Below are positions 17,611 through 26,191 of a stretch of 64,000 nucleotides of DNA, in pieces (position 1 is the stretch's first letter; each line of letters starts with the position of its first letter). The translations under genes were made by a program, and so were the position numbers. Under the pieces are notes generated by a model. That model was not told where the DNA came from, searched no databases, and saw only the letters and a program-made list of their open reading frames with translations. Source of the stretch: Mogibacterium sp. GTDB taxonomy: Bacteria > Bacillota > Clostridia > Peptostreptococcales > Anaerovoracaceae. Location: assembly GCA_017512145.1 (NCBI GenBank), contig JAFWHB010000030.1, positions 1-64,000 on the forward strand, given 5' to 3'.

Positions 17611-17619
17611 TTATATAAT
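17591..17619 (+). promoter_or_regulatory. SigA-type promoter for the membrane-protein pair and murA
   Basis: TTGAAC (17591-17596), 17 bp, perfect TATAAT (17614-17619), 56 bp before the next start codon. Confidence 0.75.
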
Positions 17620-17675
17620 GATAGTTAACAGATAATGCCCATAAGGCGGAAGAGATTATTAAAGGAGATAGATCT

Positions 17676-17951
17676 ATGTTTACAGTAAGTGTGAAGGGTG
17701 TGCTGATTGGCGTTCTTCTGATAGCACTCATCGTCCTGGTAGTTTTCCTGATCGTACTCATTTCGAATATCACGGATACTATCAAGAAGGCTAATGCAAT
17801 CATCGACGCAAGCATGTCAACAGCGGGAAGTGCTAAGGACAAGATGGACAATGTTTCAGCCAAGGTCAAAGAGAGCACTGAGAAGGCCAAGGGCGTTGCT
17901 GCAACAGGCGCCAAGATTGCCGTAGGAATGATTGACAAAGTAATCAAATAG
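17676..17951 (+). CDS. Small membrane/coiled-coil protein (DUF948-like)
   Basis: The 91-residue protein has one very hydrophobic N-terminal helix (about 8-31) and then a helical, Lys/Ala-rich segment that looks like a short coiled coil. It resembles DUF948/YtxH-type small proteins of Firmicutes by layout only. AAAGGAGAT precedes ATG 17676. The next gene has the same layout, so the two probably derive from one ancestor and may associate in the membrane. No biochemical function can be assigned. Confidence 0.75.
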   Translation: MFTVSVKGVLIGVLLIALIVLVVFLIVLISNITDTIKKANAIIDASMSTAGSAKDKMDNVSAKVKESTEKAKGVAATGAKIAVGMIDKVIK

Positions 17952-17972
17952 CTAAGAATAAGGAGAGAAGAA

Positions 17973-18554
17973 ATGACTTTATCAGTTAATCAAATACTCG
18001 TGATCTGCCTTATTCTGGTACTCGTCGGATTTGTAGCAGTCATGGCGGTCATGGCAGTTCATGCAATAGAACTTCTCAAGAAGACCAAGGTCCTGGTAGA
18101 AGACAGCAAGGAACTCGTTGATGGTTCCAAGGCCAAAGTCGATCAGGCAGGAGACAAGATCATCGGTGCGGCTTCAGCAGTCATCGCTGATACAGCTCCT
18201 ACAATCAAGGCACTCGGTGCTTCGGCAACAGGTCTTACTGCAATCAATGCGATCAGCCTGATCGGAAGAAGCCTCGCAAGAAAGGGCGGACTCTTCGCAT
18301 CAATGGCAGACAGAAGAGCGCGCAAGAGAACACGCAAGGAACTCAAGAAGTCCCGCAAGATGGTCAAGAAGGTCAACAAGCAGGCTAAGGTCGAGGCTAA
18401 GGCTGTAGCAAGAGCCAAAAAGGTATCCAAGAAGCTCAGCAAGGTTGAGAAGAAGGCAGCTAAGAAGGCCGACAAGAAGGCAGCTAAGAAGGCAGCCAAG
18501 CTGGCTAAGAAGAGCAAGAAGGCAGCTAAGAAGGCCAGCAAGAAGAACAAATAA
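17973..18554 (+). CDS. Membrane protein with a histone H1-like Lys/Ala tail
   Basis: The 193-residue protein has an N-terminal TM helix (about 7-29), a DUF948-like helical segment (to about 75), a small-residue-rich linker, and from about 108 an extremely basic tail. The last 60 residues are almost only Lys and Ala in KKAAKKA-type repeats, like histone H1 or bacterial HU tails. Such a tail could bind nucleic acid or anionic wall polymers, depending on which side it faces; neither is proven. AGGAGAG precedes ATG 17973, 21 bp after the shorter sister gene. murA follows 23 bp later. Confidence 0.75.
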   Translation: MTLSVNQILVICLILVLVGFVAVMAVMAVHAIELLKKTKVLVEDSKELVDGSKAKVDQAGDKIIGAASAVIADTAPTIKALGASATGLTAINAISLIGRSLARKGGLFASMADRRARKRTRKELKKSRKMVKKVNKQAKVEAKAVARAKKVSKKLSKVEKKAAKKADKKAAKKAAKLAKKSKKAAKKASKKNK

Positions 18555-18577
18555 ACTAAACATAAGGGAGACAATGA

Positions 18578-19852
18578 ATGGCAAAGATTCTTGTCAATAG
18601 CAGCGGCCCTCTCCACGGAGAGGTGTATATTAGCGGAGCGAAGAACGCTGTTCTTCCTTTGCTTGCCGCAACTCTGATGACAGATAAGACATGCGTTATC
18701 GAGGGCGTGCCTGATCTGGCAGATGTTAATGTAATGAAGAAAATGCTGTCAAACTACGGAGCTGTCATCGACGACAGTGTGAAGGGCGAGCTCCGTGTCA
18801 ATGTCAGCGAGATCACTTCGTGTGAAGGGGATGCCGAACTCGTACAGGAGATGAGAGCATCCATTTTCACTATGGGTCCGATGCTTGCAAGAGCAGGTAA
18901 GGTTATCATGCCTATGCCTGGCGGATGCACAATAGGCAAGAGACCTATAGACCTGCACCTCAAGGGATTCAGAGCTCTTGGTGCAGAGGTCGTTGAAGAT
19001 GATGAGAACGGCAGAGTTATAGTTAAGGCGCCAGCTGAGGGCCTCAAGGGAGATGTTATTTATCTCGACTTCCCTAGCGTAGGTGCTACAGAGAATATTA
19101 TGATGGCAGCTACTTTGGCCAACGGAACGACGATCATCGAGAATGCCGCAAAGGAACCGGAGATCATCGATCTTGCAAACCTTCTCAACAAGATGGGCGC
19201 AAGGATCAAATATGCCGGTACAGACATGATCAGGATCGAGGGCGTTAAGAGGCTGACAGGCTGTATCCATGCTGTAATTCCGGACCGTATCGAGACTGGT
19301 ACATTCATGCTCGCAGCAGCGATCACAAGGGGAGACATCCTCATCAAGAACGCGCTTCCGGGGCATGTAAGACCAATAATAGCTAAACTCAAAGAGTGCA
19401 ATGTAGATGTTCAGATCCTGCCGGAAGGCATCTATGTGGACGCAAGGAACAGAGAACTGATCGCGACAGACATCAAGACGCTGCCGTATCCTGGTTTTCC
19501 GACAGATATCCAGTCTCCGTTCATGGCCTTCCTGACCACAGTCAAGGGTCAGAGCATCGTAAGAGAGACCGTATTCGAGAACAGGTTCATGCATGTTGTC
19601 GAGCTCAACAGAATGGGTGCGGACATCTCTACTGAGAACAGAGAGGCGATCGTCCCGGGTGACAAGAAGCTCAAGGGAGCCAAAGTCAGAGCTACCGACC
19701 TCAGAGCCGGTGCTGCAATGGTACTTGCAGGTCTTGTTGCGAGCGGAACGACCGAGGTCAGCGAAATCTATCATATCGAGAGAGGATATGAGAACTTTGT
19801 CGGCAAATTCAAAGGCCTCGGCGCTGACATAATGAAGATCGAGCAGGACTGA
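18578..19852 (+). CDS. murA: UDP-N-acetylglucosamine 1-carboxyvinyltransferase
   Basis: MurA transfers enolpyruvate from PEP to UDP-GlcNAc, the first committed step of peptidoglycan synthesis. The 424-residue length fits. Lys22 in SGAKNAVLPLLAA and the catalytic, fosfomycin-target Cys117 in PMPGGCTIGKRPID are present; the loop has Thr where Ala or Ser is usual. RIETGTF and the closing DLRAGAAMVLAGL motifs are present. GGGAGA precedes the ATG. It follows the two membrane proteins closely and is likely in the same transcript. Confidence 0.97.
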   Translation: MAKILVNSSGPLHGEVYISGAKNAVLPLLAATLMTDKTCVIEGVPDLADVNVMKKMLSNYGAVIDDSVKGELRVNVSEITSCEGDAELVQEMRASIFTMGPMLARAGKVIMPMPGGCTIGKRPIDLHLKGFRALGAEVVEDDENGRVIVKAPAEGLKGDVIYLDFPSVGATENIMMAATLANGTTIIENAAKEPEIIDLANLLNKMGARIKYAGTDMIRIEGVKRLTGCIHAVIPDRIETGTFMLAAAITRGDILIKNALPGHVRPIIAKLKECNVDVQILPEGIYVDARNRELIATDIKTLPYPGFPTDIQSPFMAFLTTVKGQSIVRETVFENRFMHVVELNRMGADISTENREAIVPGDKKLKGAKVRATDLRAGAAMVLAGLVASGTTEVSEIYHIERGYENFVGKFKGLGADIMKIEQD

Positions 19853-19910
19853 TCAGAGTGCGATTGATTGGGTGTCTCACTTTGCACGCTGTGTACAATG
19901 GAGGTAATAT

Positions 19911-21869
19911 ATGCCGAATATTGAGTATCTGAGGCTCCTTTCGGAGAAGTATCCAAATCGAAAGGCTGTTAGGACAGAGATTATCAACCTGAGAGCGATT
20001 CTGGCGCTCCCTAAGGCGACCGAATTCTTCCTGAGCGACATACATGGGGAGTATGACGCATTCCAGTACTTTGTCAGAAGCGGTTCCGGAATGATCCGTA
20101 TGAGGATCGATGAGGTCTTTGGCAACCTCCTCACAGAGTCAGAATGCGATGAGCTTGCTTCACTGATTTACAATCCTGAGGCTGAGATGGCAAGAAGGAT
20201 CAAGAGTGAGCACGACTTTGACGCATGGTGCAAAGTCTCCATCAGAAGGCTGATCGCTATCTGCCGCATAGTATCCAACAAATACACAAGATCCAAGGTT
20301 AAGAAACGTCTTCCTGCATCATCCTCGTATATCATGGACGAGCTCCTGTTCGCTGATGATGTAATAGACAGACACAAGTATTACGACGAGATCATCGATA
20401 CGATCATTGAATATGGCGCTGCCAAGGAATTCATCAGTGAGATGGCTGAGACGATCAGCAATCTGACAGTCGACAGGCTCCATATCATCGGCGATATCTT
20501 CGACAGAGGACCAAAGTCCCATGTCATTCTCGACTACCTGATGGCCAACAGAGGTGTCGACATCCAGTGGGGCAATCACGACGTTCTCTGGATGGGTGCT
20601 GCCTGCGGCAACAGGGCGTGCATCGCCACGATGATACGTATCAATGTAAGATACAACAACTTTGACATGCTCGAGGTAGGCTACGGATTCAATCTGAGAC
20701 CGCTCGCTTCTCTTGCTGAGAAGATCTACAGAGACGATCCTTGCGAATTCTTCAAGCCTAATGTACTTGAGACCAACAAATACGATCCTATCCCGCCTGA
20801 ACTTGCTGCCAAGATGCACAAGATGATCTCGATCATCCAGTTCAAGATAGAGGGGCAGGAGATAATCAAGCATCCTGAATATCATCTCGAGAAGAGGAAT
20901 CTCCTTGAGACCATCGATTTTGAAAAGGGAACTGTCACAGTCGAGGGCAAGGAGTATCCGATGAGAGATATGAATCTGCCTACTGTAGATCCGGCAGATC
21001 CGTACAGGCTGACTGAGGAAGAGGAAGAGGTAATGGTTGCTCTTGAATCTTCCATCGTCAATTCAGAGAAGCTCCAGAGACATATGAACTATATGTTCTC
21101 ACACGGTGCTCTGTACAAGGTTATGAACGGCAATCTGTTCTTCCATGGATGCATGATCTTCAACAAGAATGGTACGTTCAAGACTGTAGAGCTCGAGGGC
21201 AAGAGGTATAAGGGTGCTGCATACATCCGCAAGCTTGATGAGCTGATCAGAGCTGCTCATGGCAAGCAGCCGGAAGGCGTGACTCAGGCCGAGGCGGCAA
21301 GCATCATGTGGTATCTGTGGCTTTCGGAGGATTCACCACTCTTCGGTAAGGACAAGATGACGACCTTCGAGAGATACTTCATCGCAGACAAGACAACTCA
21401 CAAGGAGCATACCGTTCCTTACTACTCACTGATAGAGCATGAAGAGATCGCAGACAAGATCCTTCATGAGTTCGGACTCGATCCTTCTATCGGCAGGATC
21501 CTTAACGGACACGTTCCTGTCAAGATCAAGGACGGAGAGACACCTATCAAGGCCGGCGGCAAGATTTTCATCATCGACGGCGGTATCTCCAAGGCTTATC
21601 ACAAGACCACAGGTATTGCAGGATACACAGCTATCCTGACATCCAAGCACATGTATCTTGCCGAGCATAAGCCTTACGAACCACTAAAGGAAGACGGCAC
21701 TCAGGTATTCCACAGACCTGTAATGCATCTCGTACATACAGTTCCTGAGAGGCTCAGGATCAGAGATACAGACAACGGAGCTGAGCTTCGTCAGCAGATA
21801 ACCAATCTCGAAGCCCTGTTTGAAGAATACAGACGCGGCGGCATCAGAGAGATTTATGATAACAAATAG
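19911..21869 (+). CDS. fbp: Fructose-1,6-bisphosphatase, class III
   Basis: This enzyme hydrolyses fructose 1,6-bisphosphate to fructose 6-phosphate in gluconeogenesis. The 652-residue protein is the Firmicutes class III type (calcineurin-like metallophosphatase fold), not related to classes I or II. Metal-site motifs are SDIHGEYDAF near 42, GDIFDRGPKSH near 195, QWGNHDVLWMGA near 219, and NGHVPVK near 528. TGGAGGTAA lies before ATG 19911. It follows murA after 58 bp without a visible terminator. Confidence 0.97.
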   Translation: MPNIEYLRLLSEKYPNRKAVRTEIINLRAILALPKATEFFLSDIHGEYDAFQYFVRSGSGMIRMRIDEVFGNLLTESECDELASLIYNPEAEMARRIKSEHDFDAWCKVSIRRLIAICRIVSNKYTRSKVKKRLPASSSYIMDELLFADDVIDRHKYYDEIIDTIIEYGAAKEFISEMAETISNLTVDRLHIIGDIFDRGPKSHVILDYLMANRGVDIQWGNHDVLWMGAACGNRACIATMIRINVRYNNFDMLEVGYGFNLRPLASLAEKIYRDDPCEFFKPNVLETNKYDPIPPELAAKMHKMISIIQFKIEGQEIIKHPEYHLEKRNLLETIDFEKGTVTVEGKEYPMRDMNLPTVDPADPYRLTEEEEEVMVALESSIVNSEKLQRHMNYMFSHGALYKVMNGNLFFHGCMIFNKNGTFKTVELEGKRYKGAAYIRKLDELIRAAHGKQPEGVTQAEAASIMWYLWLSEDSPLFGKDKMTTFERYFIADKTTHKEHTVPYYSLIEHEEIADKILHEFGLDPSIGRILNGHVPVKIKDGETPIKAGGKIFIIDGGISKAYHKTTGIAGYTAILTSKHMYLAEHKPYEPLKEDGTQVFHRPVMHLVHTVPERLRIRDTDNGAELRQQITNLEALFEEYRRGGIREIYDNK

Positions 21870-21893
21870 AACAATCAGAAAGGTGGCATAGCC

Positions 21894-21992
21894 ATGGTCG
21901 TAATCATCAGCAAAATACTCGGAGGAGTCCTCTTTGCATTCTGCATCTGGTATTTCCTCGTACTCTATAAGAACAATCGCAACAAGTTGTAA
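21894..21992 (+). CDS. Predicted 32-residue single-TM peptide
   Basis: ATG 21894 opens a 32-codon frame, preceded by AAAGGTGG at good distance and closed by TAA. The peptide begins MVVIISKILGGVLF and is one hydrophobic helix followed by a basic tail (YKNNRNKL), an inside-positive arrangement. It sits 24 bp after fbp and 23 bp before a PrsW-type protease gene, apparently in one transcript. The ribosome site and helix support a real gene; conservation was not checked. Confidence 0.6.
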   Translation: MVVIISKILGGVLFAFCIWYFLVLYKNNRNKL

Positions 21993-22015
21993 TAAGCGGA
22001 CTGGAGGTTAGCTGT

Positions 22016-22768
22016 ATGTATGTAATGAGCAATGAACTGACTGCTCTTGCGGTCATTCCGGGTCTTCTTATAATCGGATATGTATACGGCAAGGACAAGA
22101 TCGAGAAAGAGCCTATCATGCTTGTAATCAAGCTGATAATCTTCGGTGTCCTGTCATGCATGGTTGCAGCATATGCTGAGCAGGCCGCTTCGATGCTGTT
22201 CCCGTCTTATCCGGAAGGATCTTTCGGTTACGCACTTGTTAATGCTTTTGCTCTTGCGGCATTCTGGGAAGAGATAGTGAAGTACCTTGCGCTGAGGCTG
22301 GGTTCATGGAAGCAGCCAAGCTTCAACTACCGCTTTGACGGTGTCGTTTATGGAGTTTCGGCAGCTGTAGGATTCGCGATTTATGAGAACATCTATTATG
22401 TTGCGGCTTTCGGTCTCCGTACAGCCATAGCAAGAGCTTTCCTTGCGGTTCCGCTCCACGCATTCTGCGGAGTATTCATGGGCGTCTTCTATGCTTATTC
22501 CAAGAAGGCAGACATCCTCGGCAGGTATGCAGCAAGGAGATATTTCACGATCCTCGCACTTGTAGTGCCAATGCTGATCCACGGTATATATGACTTCATC
22601 GCAATGCTCAGATTCGAAGCTTCGACTCCGGTACTTCTGGTATTCGTAGTGATCCTGTACATCGTTTCTATCAGAACAATCAAGATGCTCTCCAAAGAAG
22701 ACTACAAAGGCAGCTTCTATCCACATGCCAGAGTCATCGAATACGAAGTCGACGACATCCAGGACTGA
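22016..22768 (+). CDS. PrsW-type intramembrane metalloprotease
   Basis: This polytopic protein of 250 residues has the PrsW/CAAX-like protease motifs: EE at 85-86 (FWEEIVKY), ENIYYV at 124-129, His148 (VPLHAFCG), and His189/Asp193 (LIHGIYDF). In Bacillus, PrsW starts cleavage of the anti-sigma factor RsiW. A sigma factor and its probable membrane partner lie just downstream on the opposite strand, but a link is only inferred from closeness. GGAGG lies nine bases before ATG 22016. Confidence 0.9.
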   Translation: MYVMSNELTALAVIPGLLIIGYVYGKDKIEKEPIMLVIKLIIFGVLSCMVAAYAEQAASMLFPSYPEGSFGYALVNAFALAAFWEEIVKYLALRLGSWKQPSFNYRFDGVVYGVSAAVGFAIYENIYYVAAFGLRTAIARAFLAVPLHAFCGVFMGVFYAYSKKADILGRYAARRYFTILALVVPMLIHGIYDFIAMLRFEASTPVLLVFVVILYIVSIRTIKMLSKEDYKGSFYPHARVIEYEVDDIQD

Positions 22769-22809
22769 TACCGGGCGGCATCTGCAATATCTTATAAGAC
22801 CAAAACAAA

Positions 22810-22836
22810 GCGGGAGGCTGAATGCCTCCCGCTATT
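22810..22836. terminator. Bidirectional terminator between convergent genes
   Basis: A perfect 9-bp stem GCGGGAGGC/GCCTCCCGC (22810-22818/22824-22832) has TATTTAT on the plus side and, read on the minus strand, TTTGTTTTGG. It serves the PrsW gene and the beta-propeller gene. Confidence 0.8.
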
Positions 22837-22874
22837 TATGTGGCTTTTGCGGCTGTGCCGCCTGACCGTAAACG

Positions 22875-24980
22875 TTATTCTCCTACCTTGAAGCTTACTG
22901 TCTCGCCGTCTCCGTCAAGTGCGTAGATGTAATCCCCTATATAAACACATCTGTAGAGATACTCGCTGCCGAGTTTGTGCTGGTCGATATTGCCGAGCTT
23001 GTCACCCGCTGTGAACATCAGCACGCCTGCCTCGTAGCCTGGCTCCTTGTAATCATCATCGATCATAGGCTCTTCAACGTCATCTGTCAGATTGATGCTA
23101 TCTCCATATTCGATCTCATCGGACTCAGCTGATTCCTCGCTGACCGAGGTATCCTCTTCTTCGTAGTGATATATTCCGTAAGGGAATGCGTACCAGCCTT
23201 CCTTGCTGTTGACTGTCAGAGCAAGATGCGATGACTGGACAGGGCTGTCCATATCCTTGAATTCCTTGCTGTCAATTACCTTAGGCTCAGATGGATCGCT
23301 GACATCGAAGAGCGAGAGCTTGAGTCCTGCGCTGTATTCGCCGCCATATCCATTGTCGCCGGTCGCATATCCTATACCAAGCAGCCTGTTCTCGCCTGCA
23401 GGAACGAGCAGGGTGGAGAAGCCGTCTATCTTGACCTCGCCCTCGATCTCAGGCTTTGTAGGATCACTGACATCTATGACGAACAGCGGATCGATCGCTT
23501 CGTAGGTGATGACGTATGCTTTGTCCCCAAGGTAGCGGACAGACTTGATGCTCTCGCCGCGGGCAAAGCCTGAGACTTCGCCTGCAGGTTTGAGATCGCC
23601 ATCGAGTACGAAGAGGTTGTTGACATCAAGGCCGTTCCTCAAACCGGTGGTCGCAATGTAGAAGTATTCGTCCTTCTCGTTCATTGAGAACTGGTCGTTC
23701 ACAGTTCCTCTTACGGTAGTTGTCGCGTTGAAGGCAACATTGAGACCGTCAAAGGATGCTCTTACGATCCTTGTATTGGATGTCGCTTTCTCACTGTTCC
23801 ACTCATTGACAACAGCATAGAGATTGTGGTCATTGCAGTAGATTGTGTTCACTGCTCCGAAAATAGCCTTGGTTGTGGTCCTGGACTGCTTGCCGGAGGT
23901 GATGTCAACCGCGCTGAGAACTATATATGAAGTCTCTACAGGATTCGGTATGCAGCAGATATCGCCAATCGGGACCTTTGCAACTTCACCGTTCTGAGTA
24001 CACATCGGAACGGTTCTTCCGCCTGAGTATACATAGTCGTTAGTGACGAGATATACATAATCACCGACCATTCTGCTCGAGAGAACGTATCCGGTCTGGC
24101 GGAAGTCGCTGATGACTTCAGGGTGGCTGCGGTCTGTGATGTCGTAGGTGACGATCGCGGAGTAACCGTCATCGCCTTCATAGATCCTGCCGGCGGTCAC
24201 GAGGATATCGCCTTTGAGATAGATGTTATCGATGTAATTCTCGACTCCTGTGTTGCCGATGGTTGAAAGCTTCCTGGTCTCTCCGTTCTCTGCAGACAGG
24301 ATGACGACTTCCTGATTCTCATTGACGTAGTAGATGTATTTGCCGTCGGTCTTGACTATGTCTGCCTCGTCGACCTCCTCGACCTGAAGGTATGTCTCGG
24401 AATGATCGGATGAGCCTGCACCTGCTGCCGAGCTCTTAGGAGTGACTGTGTCTATATCGCCCTCAACGATAGGTGCTGCCTCTTCAAGAGCGATGCTGTC
24501 CGCTGAGCCATCATTTGCGGCTATCCGTTCGACTGCGCCGTCACTGGTAGTTCCGGTATCGTAGCTGATCAGCTCTTCTTCGAGGTAATCGCCAAAGCTG
24601 TTTGGGGTTCTGTCAAGGCTGTCTACGAGTCTGTCGATCTCGCTGTAGCTGCTGAAGGTCATGAGCTCTCCGTCGACAAGCTCGGTATCTGGCGGTCCGA
24701 CGATAGCGTCGTAGAGCCGCGGTCCGCCTGCGACTGCGATAAGAGCGCAGGCTGCAATGGCAGCATATCTGACAAATCTGCCTCTCTTCTTAGCCTGAGG
24801 CTTGGCAGCTGTTACAGGCTTGAAGTCTGCGGCAGATTCGACGGCCTTCTGATCATCCGGCAGATCTTCGAGCATTGCCATGATGCGGTCCTCCGATAGC
24901 GAGTCCGGAGCCTTGATCTCATCAGCGTCGAACTTTGCCTTGATATATTCAAAATCGTTGTTATTCTGATTCTTACTCAT
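22875..24980 (-). CDS. Membrane-anchored beta-propeller domain protein
   Basis: The 701-residue protein has a 65-residue cytoplasmic N-terminus, a TM helix at about 71-86, an acidic linker, and a large extracytoplasmic beta-propeller domain (DUF-type 'Beta_propel', recognisable from VEEVDEADIVKTDGKYIYY near 215). The C-terminus closes the propeller (YLYRCVYIGDYIYALDGDG). An acidic insert, EEDTSVSEESAESDE, lies near 625. It lies 28 bp behind an ECF sigma gene on the same strand. That order and its short cytoplasmic tail suggest it could act as sensor and anti-sigma partner, though no zinc-binding anti-sigma motif is seen. Confidence 0.85.
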   Translation of the reverse strand: MSKNQNNNDFEYIKAKFDADEIKAPDSLSEDRIMAMLEDLPDDQKAVESAADFKPVTAAKPQAKKRGRFVRYAAIAACALIAVAGGPRLYDAIVGPPDTELVDGELMTFSSYSEIDRLVDSLDRTPNSFGDYLEEELISYDTGTTSDGAVERIAANDGSADSIALEEAAPIVEGDIDTVTPKSSAAGAGSSDHSETYLQVEEVDEADIVKTDGKYIYYVNENQEVVILSAENGETRKLSTIGNTGVENYIDNIYLKGDILVTAGRIYEGDDGYSAIVTYDITDRSHPEVISDFRQTGYVLSSRMVGDYVYLVTNDYVYSGGRTVPMCTQNGEVAKVPIGDICCIPNPVETSYIVLSAVDITSGKQSRTTTKAIFGAVNTIYCNDHNLYAVVNEWNSEKATSNTRIVRASFDGLNVAFNATTTVRGTVNDQFSMNEKDEYFYIATTGLRNGLDVNNLFVLDGDLKPAGEVSGFARGESIKSVRYLGDKAYVITYEAIDPLFVIDVSDPTKPEIEGEVKIDGFSTLLVPAGENRLLGIGYATGDNGYGGEYSAGLKLSLFDVSDPSEPKVIDSKEFKDMDSPVQSSHLALTVNSKEGWYAFPYGIYHYEEEDTSVSEESAESDEIEYGDSINLTDDVEEPMIDDDYKEPGYEAGVLMFTAGDKLGNIDQHKLGSEYLYRCVYIGDYIYALDGDGETVSFKVGE

Positions 24981-25008
24981 AGTATTCTCTCCGTATATGA
25001 AAGCTGCA

Positions 25009-25551
25009 TCAGGAAAGTATTTCTCTCATCTTAGCCAGGCTGCGGGACAGCTTTGATCTGCACGAACCCGGCGTGATCCCGGTGATTCCTGAAATCTCTT
25101 TACTCGTGAGGCCTGACACTACCGAGAGGAGAATGATCTCACGCTCCTCATCTGTCAGCCGGGACAGAGCGTCAGCGAGTTCGGCCGACTTCGAAGCGCC
25201 TGCGTCTGAGACAAGCGGCAGGGATTCGGCAGCCTTCTCGAGTGCCTCGCGGCTTTCTATCTTCTTCCGGATCATGCCTGCACAGATGTTGTGGAGGATC
25301 CTGAATATCCATGCGGAGAATGCATGATCGTCTCTCAGACTGCGGATGTCCTTCCAGGCAGCCATCACGCATTCGGATACAGCATCCTCTGCATCAGTCG
25401 CATCTCCGAGCCTGTACAGGGCATAGCGGTACAGCCTGTCCTTGTACAGTCCGTACAGAGCACAGAAATCCTCCTTGCTGCCGGACTTTGCGCCTCTGAC
25501 CAGCCTGATCTCAGGAATCTTATCTATGTTGTCTTGACTTATTCTGTTCAC
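25009..25551 (-). CDS. ECF-type RNA polymerase sigma factor
   Basis: A 180-residue sigma-70-family factor of the ECF group. Sigma region 2 is seen in FCALYGLYKDRLYRYALYRLGDATDAEDAVSE and the following AWKDI and FSAWIFRILHNIC segments. Region 4 is seen in LSRLTDEEREIILLSVVSGLTSKEISGITGITPGSCRSKLSRS. The start is placed at GTG 25551 because GTGAGG lies eight bases upstream and the length then fits the family; the frame is open 53 codons further but that part has no homology features. It is the first gene of a two-gene unit with the beta-propeller protein. Confidence 0.88.
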   Translation of the reverse strand: MNRISQDNIDKIPEIRLVRGAKSGSKEDFCALYGLYKDRLYRYALYRLGDATDAEDAVSECVMAAWKDIRSLRDDHAFSAWIFRILHNICAGMIRKKIESREALEKAAESLPLVSDAGASKSAELADALSRLTDEEREIILLSVVSGLTSKEISGITGITPGSCRSKLSRSLAKMREILS

Positions 25552-25664
25552 AATCGATACCTCACTGTGATCCGGTAATTGATCCTCTTCTTGAGAGCTC
25601 TCATATATATAGTATGTTTTAAAGTCCAAAGTGTTGCAAGAAAAATCTAAAAACCTGAAAAATG

Positions 25665-25693
25665 TTGAAATAAGGGCTTGTGAGGTGTATAAA
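25665..25693 (+). promoter_or_regulatory. SigA-type promoter for the C_GCAxxG_C_C gene
   Basis: TTGAAA (25665-25670), 17 bp, TATAAA (25688-25693), 47 bp before the start codon. The sigma gene reads away on the other strand from the same intergenic region. Confidence 0.7.
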
Positions 25694-25739
25694 ATATAGG
25701 GTTTGTACACAAATGAGTAATTATAAGGAGATAAGATAA

Positions 25740-26147
25740 ATGGATAGAGCAGAGAGAGCTGATATGCTCCACAGAGAAGGATATAACTGCTGCCAGGCTG
25801 TTGCCTGCGTATTTGCAGAGGATGTCGGCATGGATATGGCTACAATGTATAAGGTAGCTGAGGGCTTTGGCGGCGGCATGGGAACAGCCAAAGGCGTTTG
25901 CGGTGCTGTAAGCGGTGCTGCTATCGTTGCAGGACTTCTCTACAGTGACGGCAACTACGAGGATGCCGGCAATACCAAGGCTAAGACAACCAAGGCTGCA
26001 GGTACTGTTCAGAGGAAGTTCGTCGAAGAGGCTAAGGGTCTCATCTGCAAAGATATCAAGACTGGCAACAATGGCGGGCCTTTCACTTCATGTACTGACT
26101 GCATCAAGATCGCAGTCCGCGCTGCAGAAGAGGTATTCGGACTTTAA
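25740..26147 (+). CDS. C_GCAxxG_C_C family redox protein
   Basis: This 135-residue soluble protein belongs to the C_GCAxxG_C_C family of probable redox-active proteins common in anaerobes. Cysteines are at 17-18 (NCCQAV), 54 (CGAVSGA), 103 (ICKD), 118 and 121 (SCTDC). The GEGFGGGMG-type Gly loop precedes Cys54. The Cys pattern suggests thiol redox or metal chemistry; the substrate is unknown. AAGGAGAT precedes ATG 25740. It may be co-transcribed with the RarD-type transporter 44 bp downstream. Confidence 0.88.
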   Translation: MDRAERADMLHREGYNCCQAVACVFAEDVGMDMATMYKVAEGFGGGMGTAKGVCGAVSGAAIVAGLLYSDGNYEDAGNTKAKTTKAAGTVQRKFVEEAKGLICKDIKTGNNGGPFTSCTDCIKIAVRAAEEVFGL

Positions 26148-26191
26148 TGTCAGAATTCCGCAGCAGATTATTCGGGGGAGTTAACAGATAA

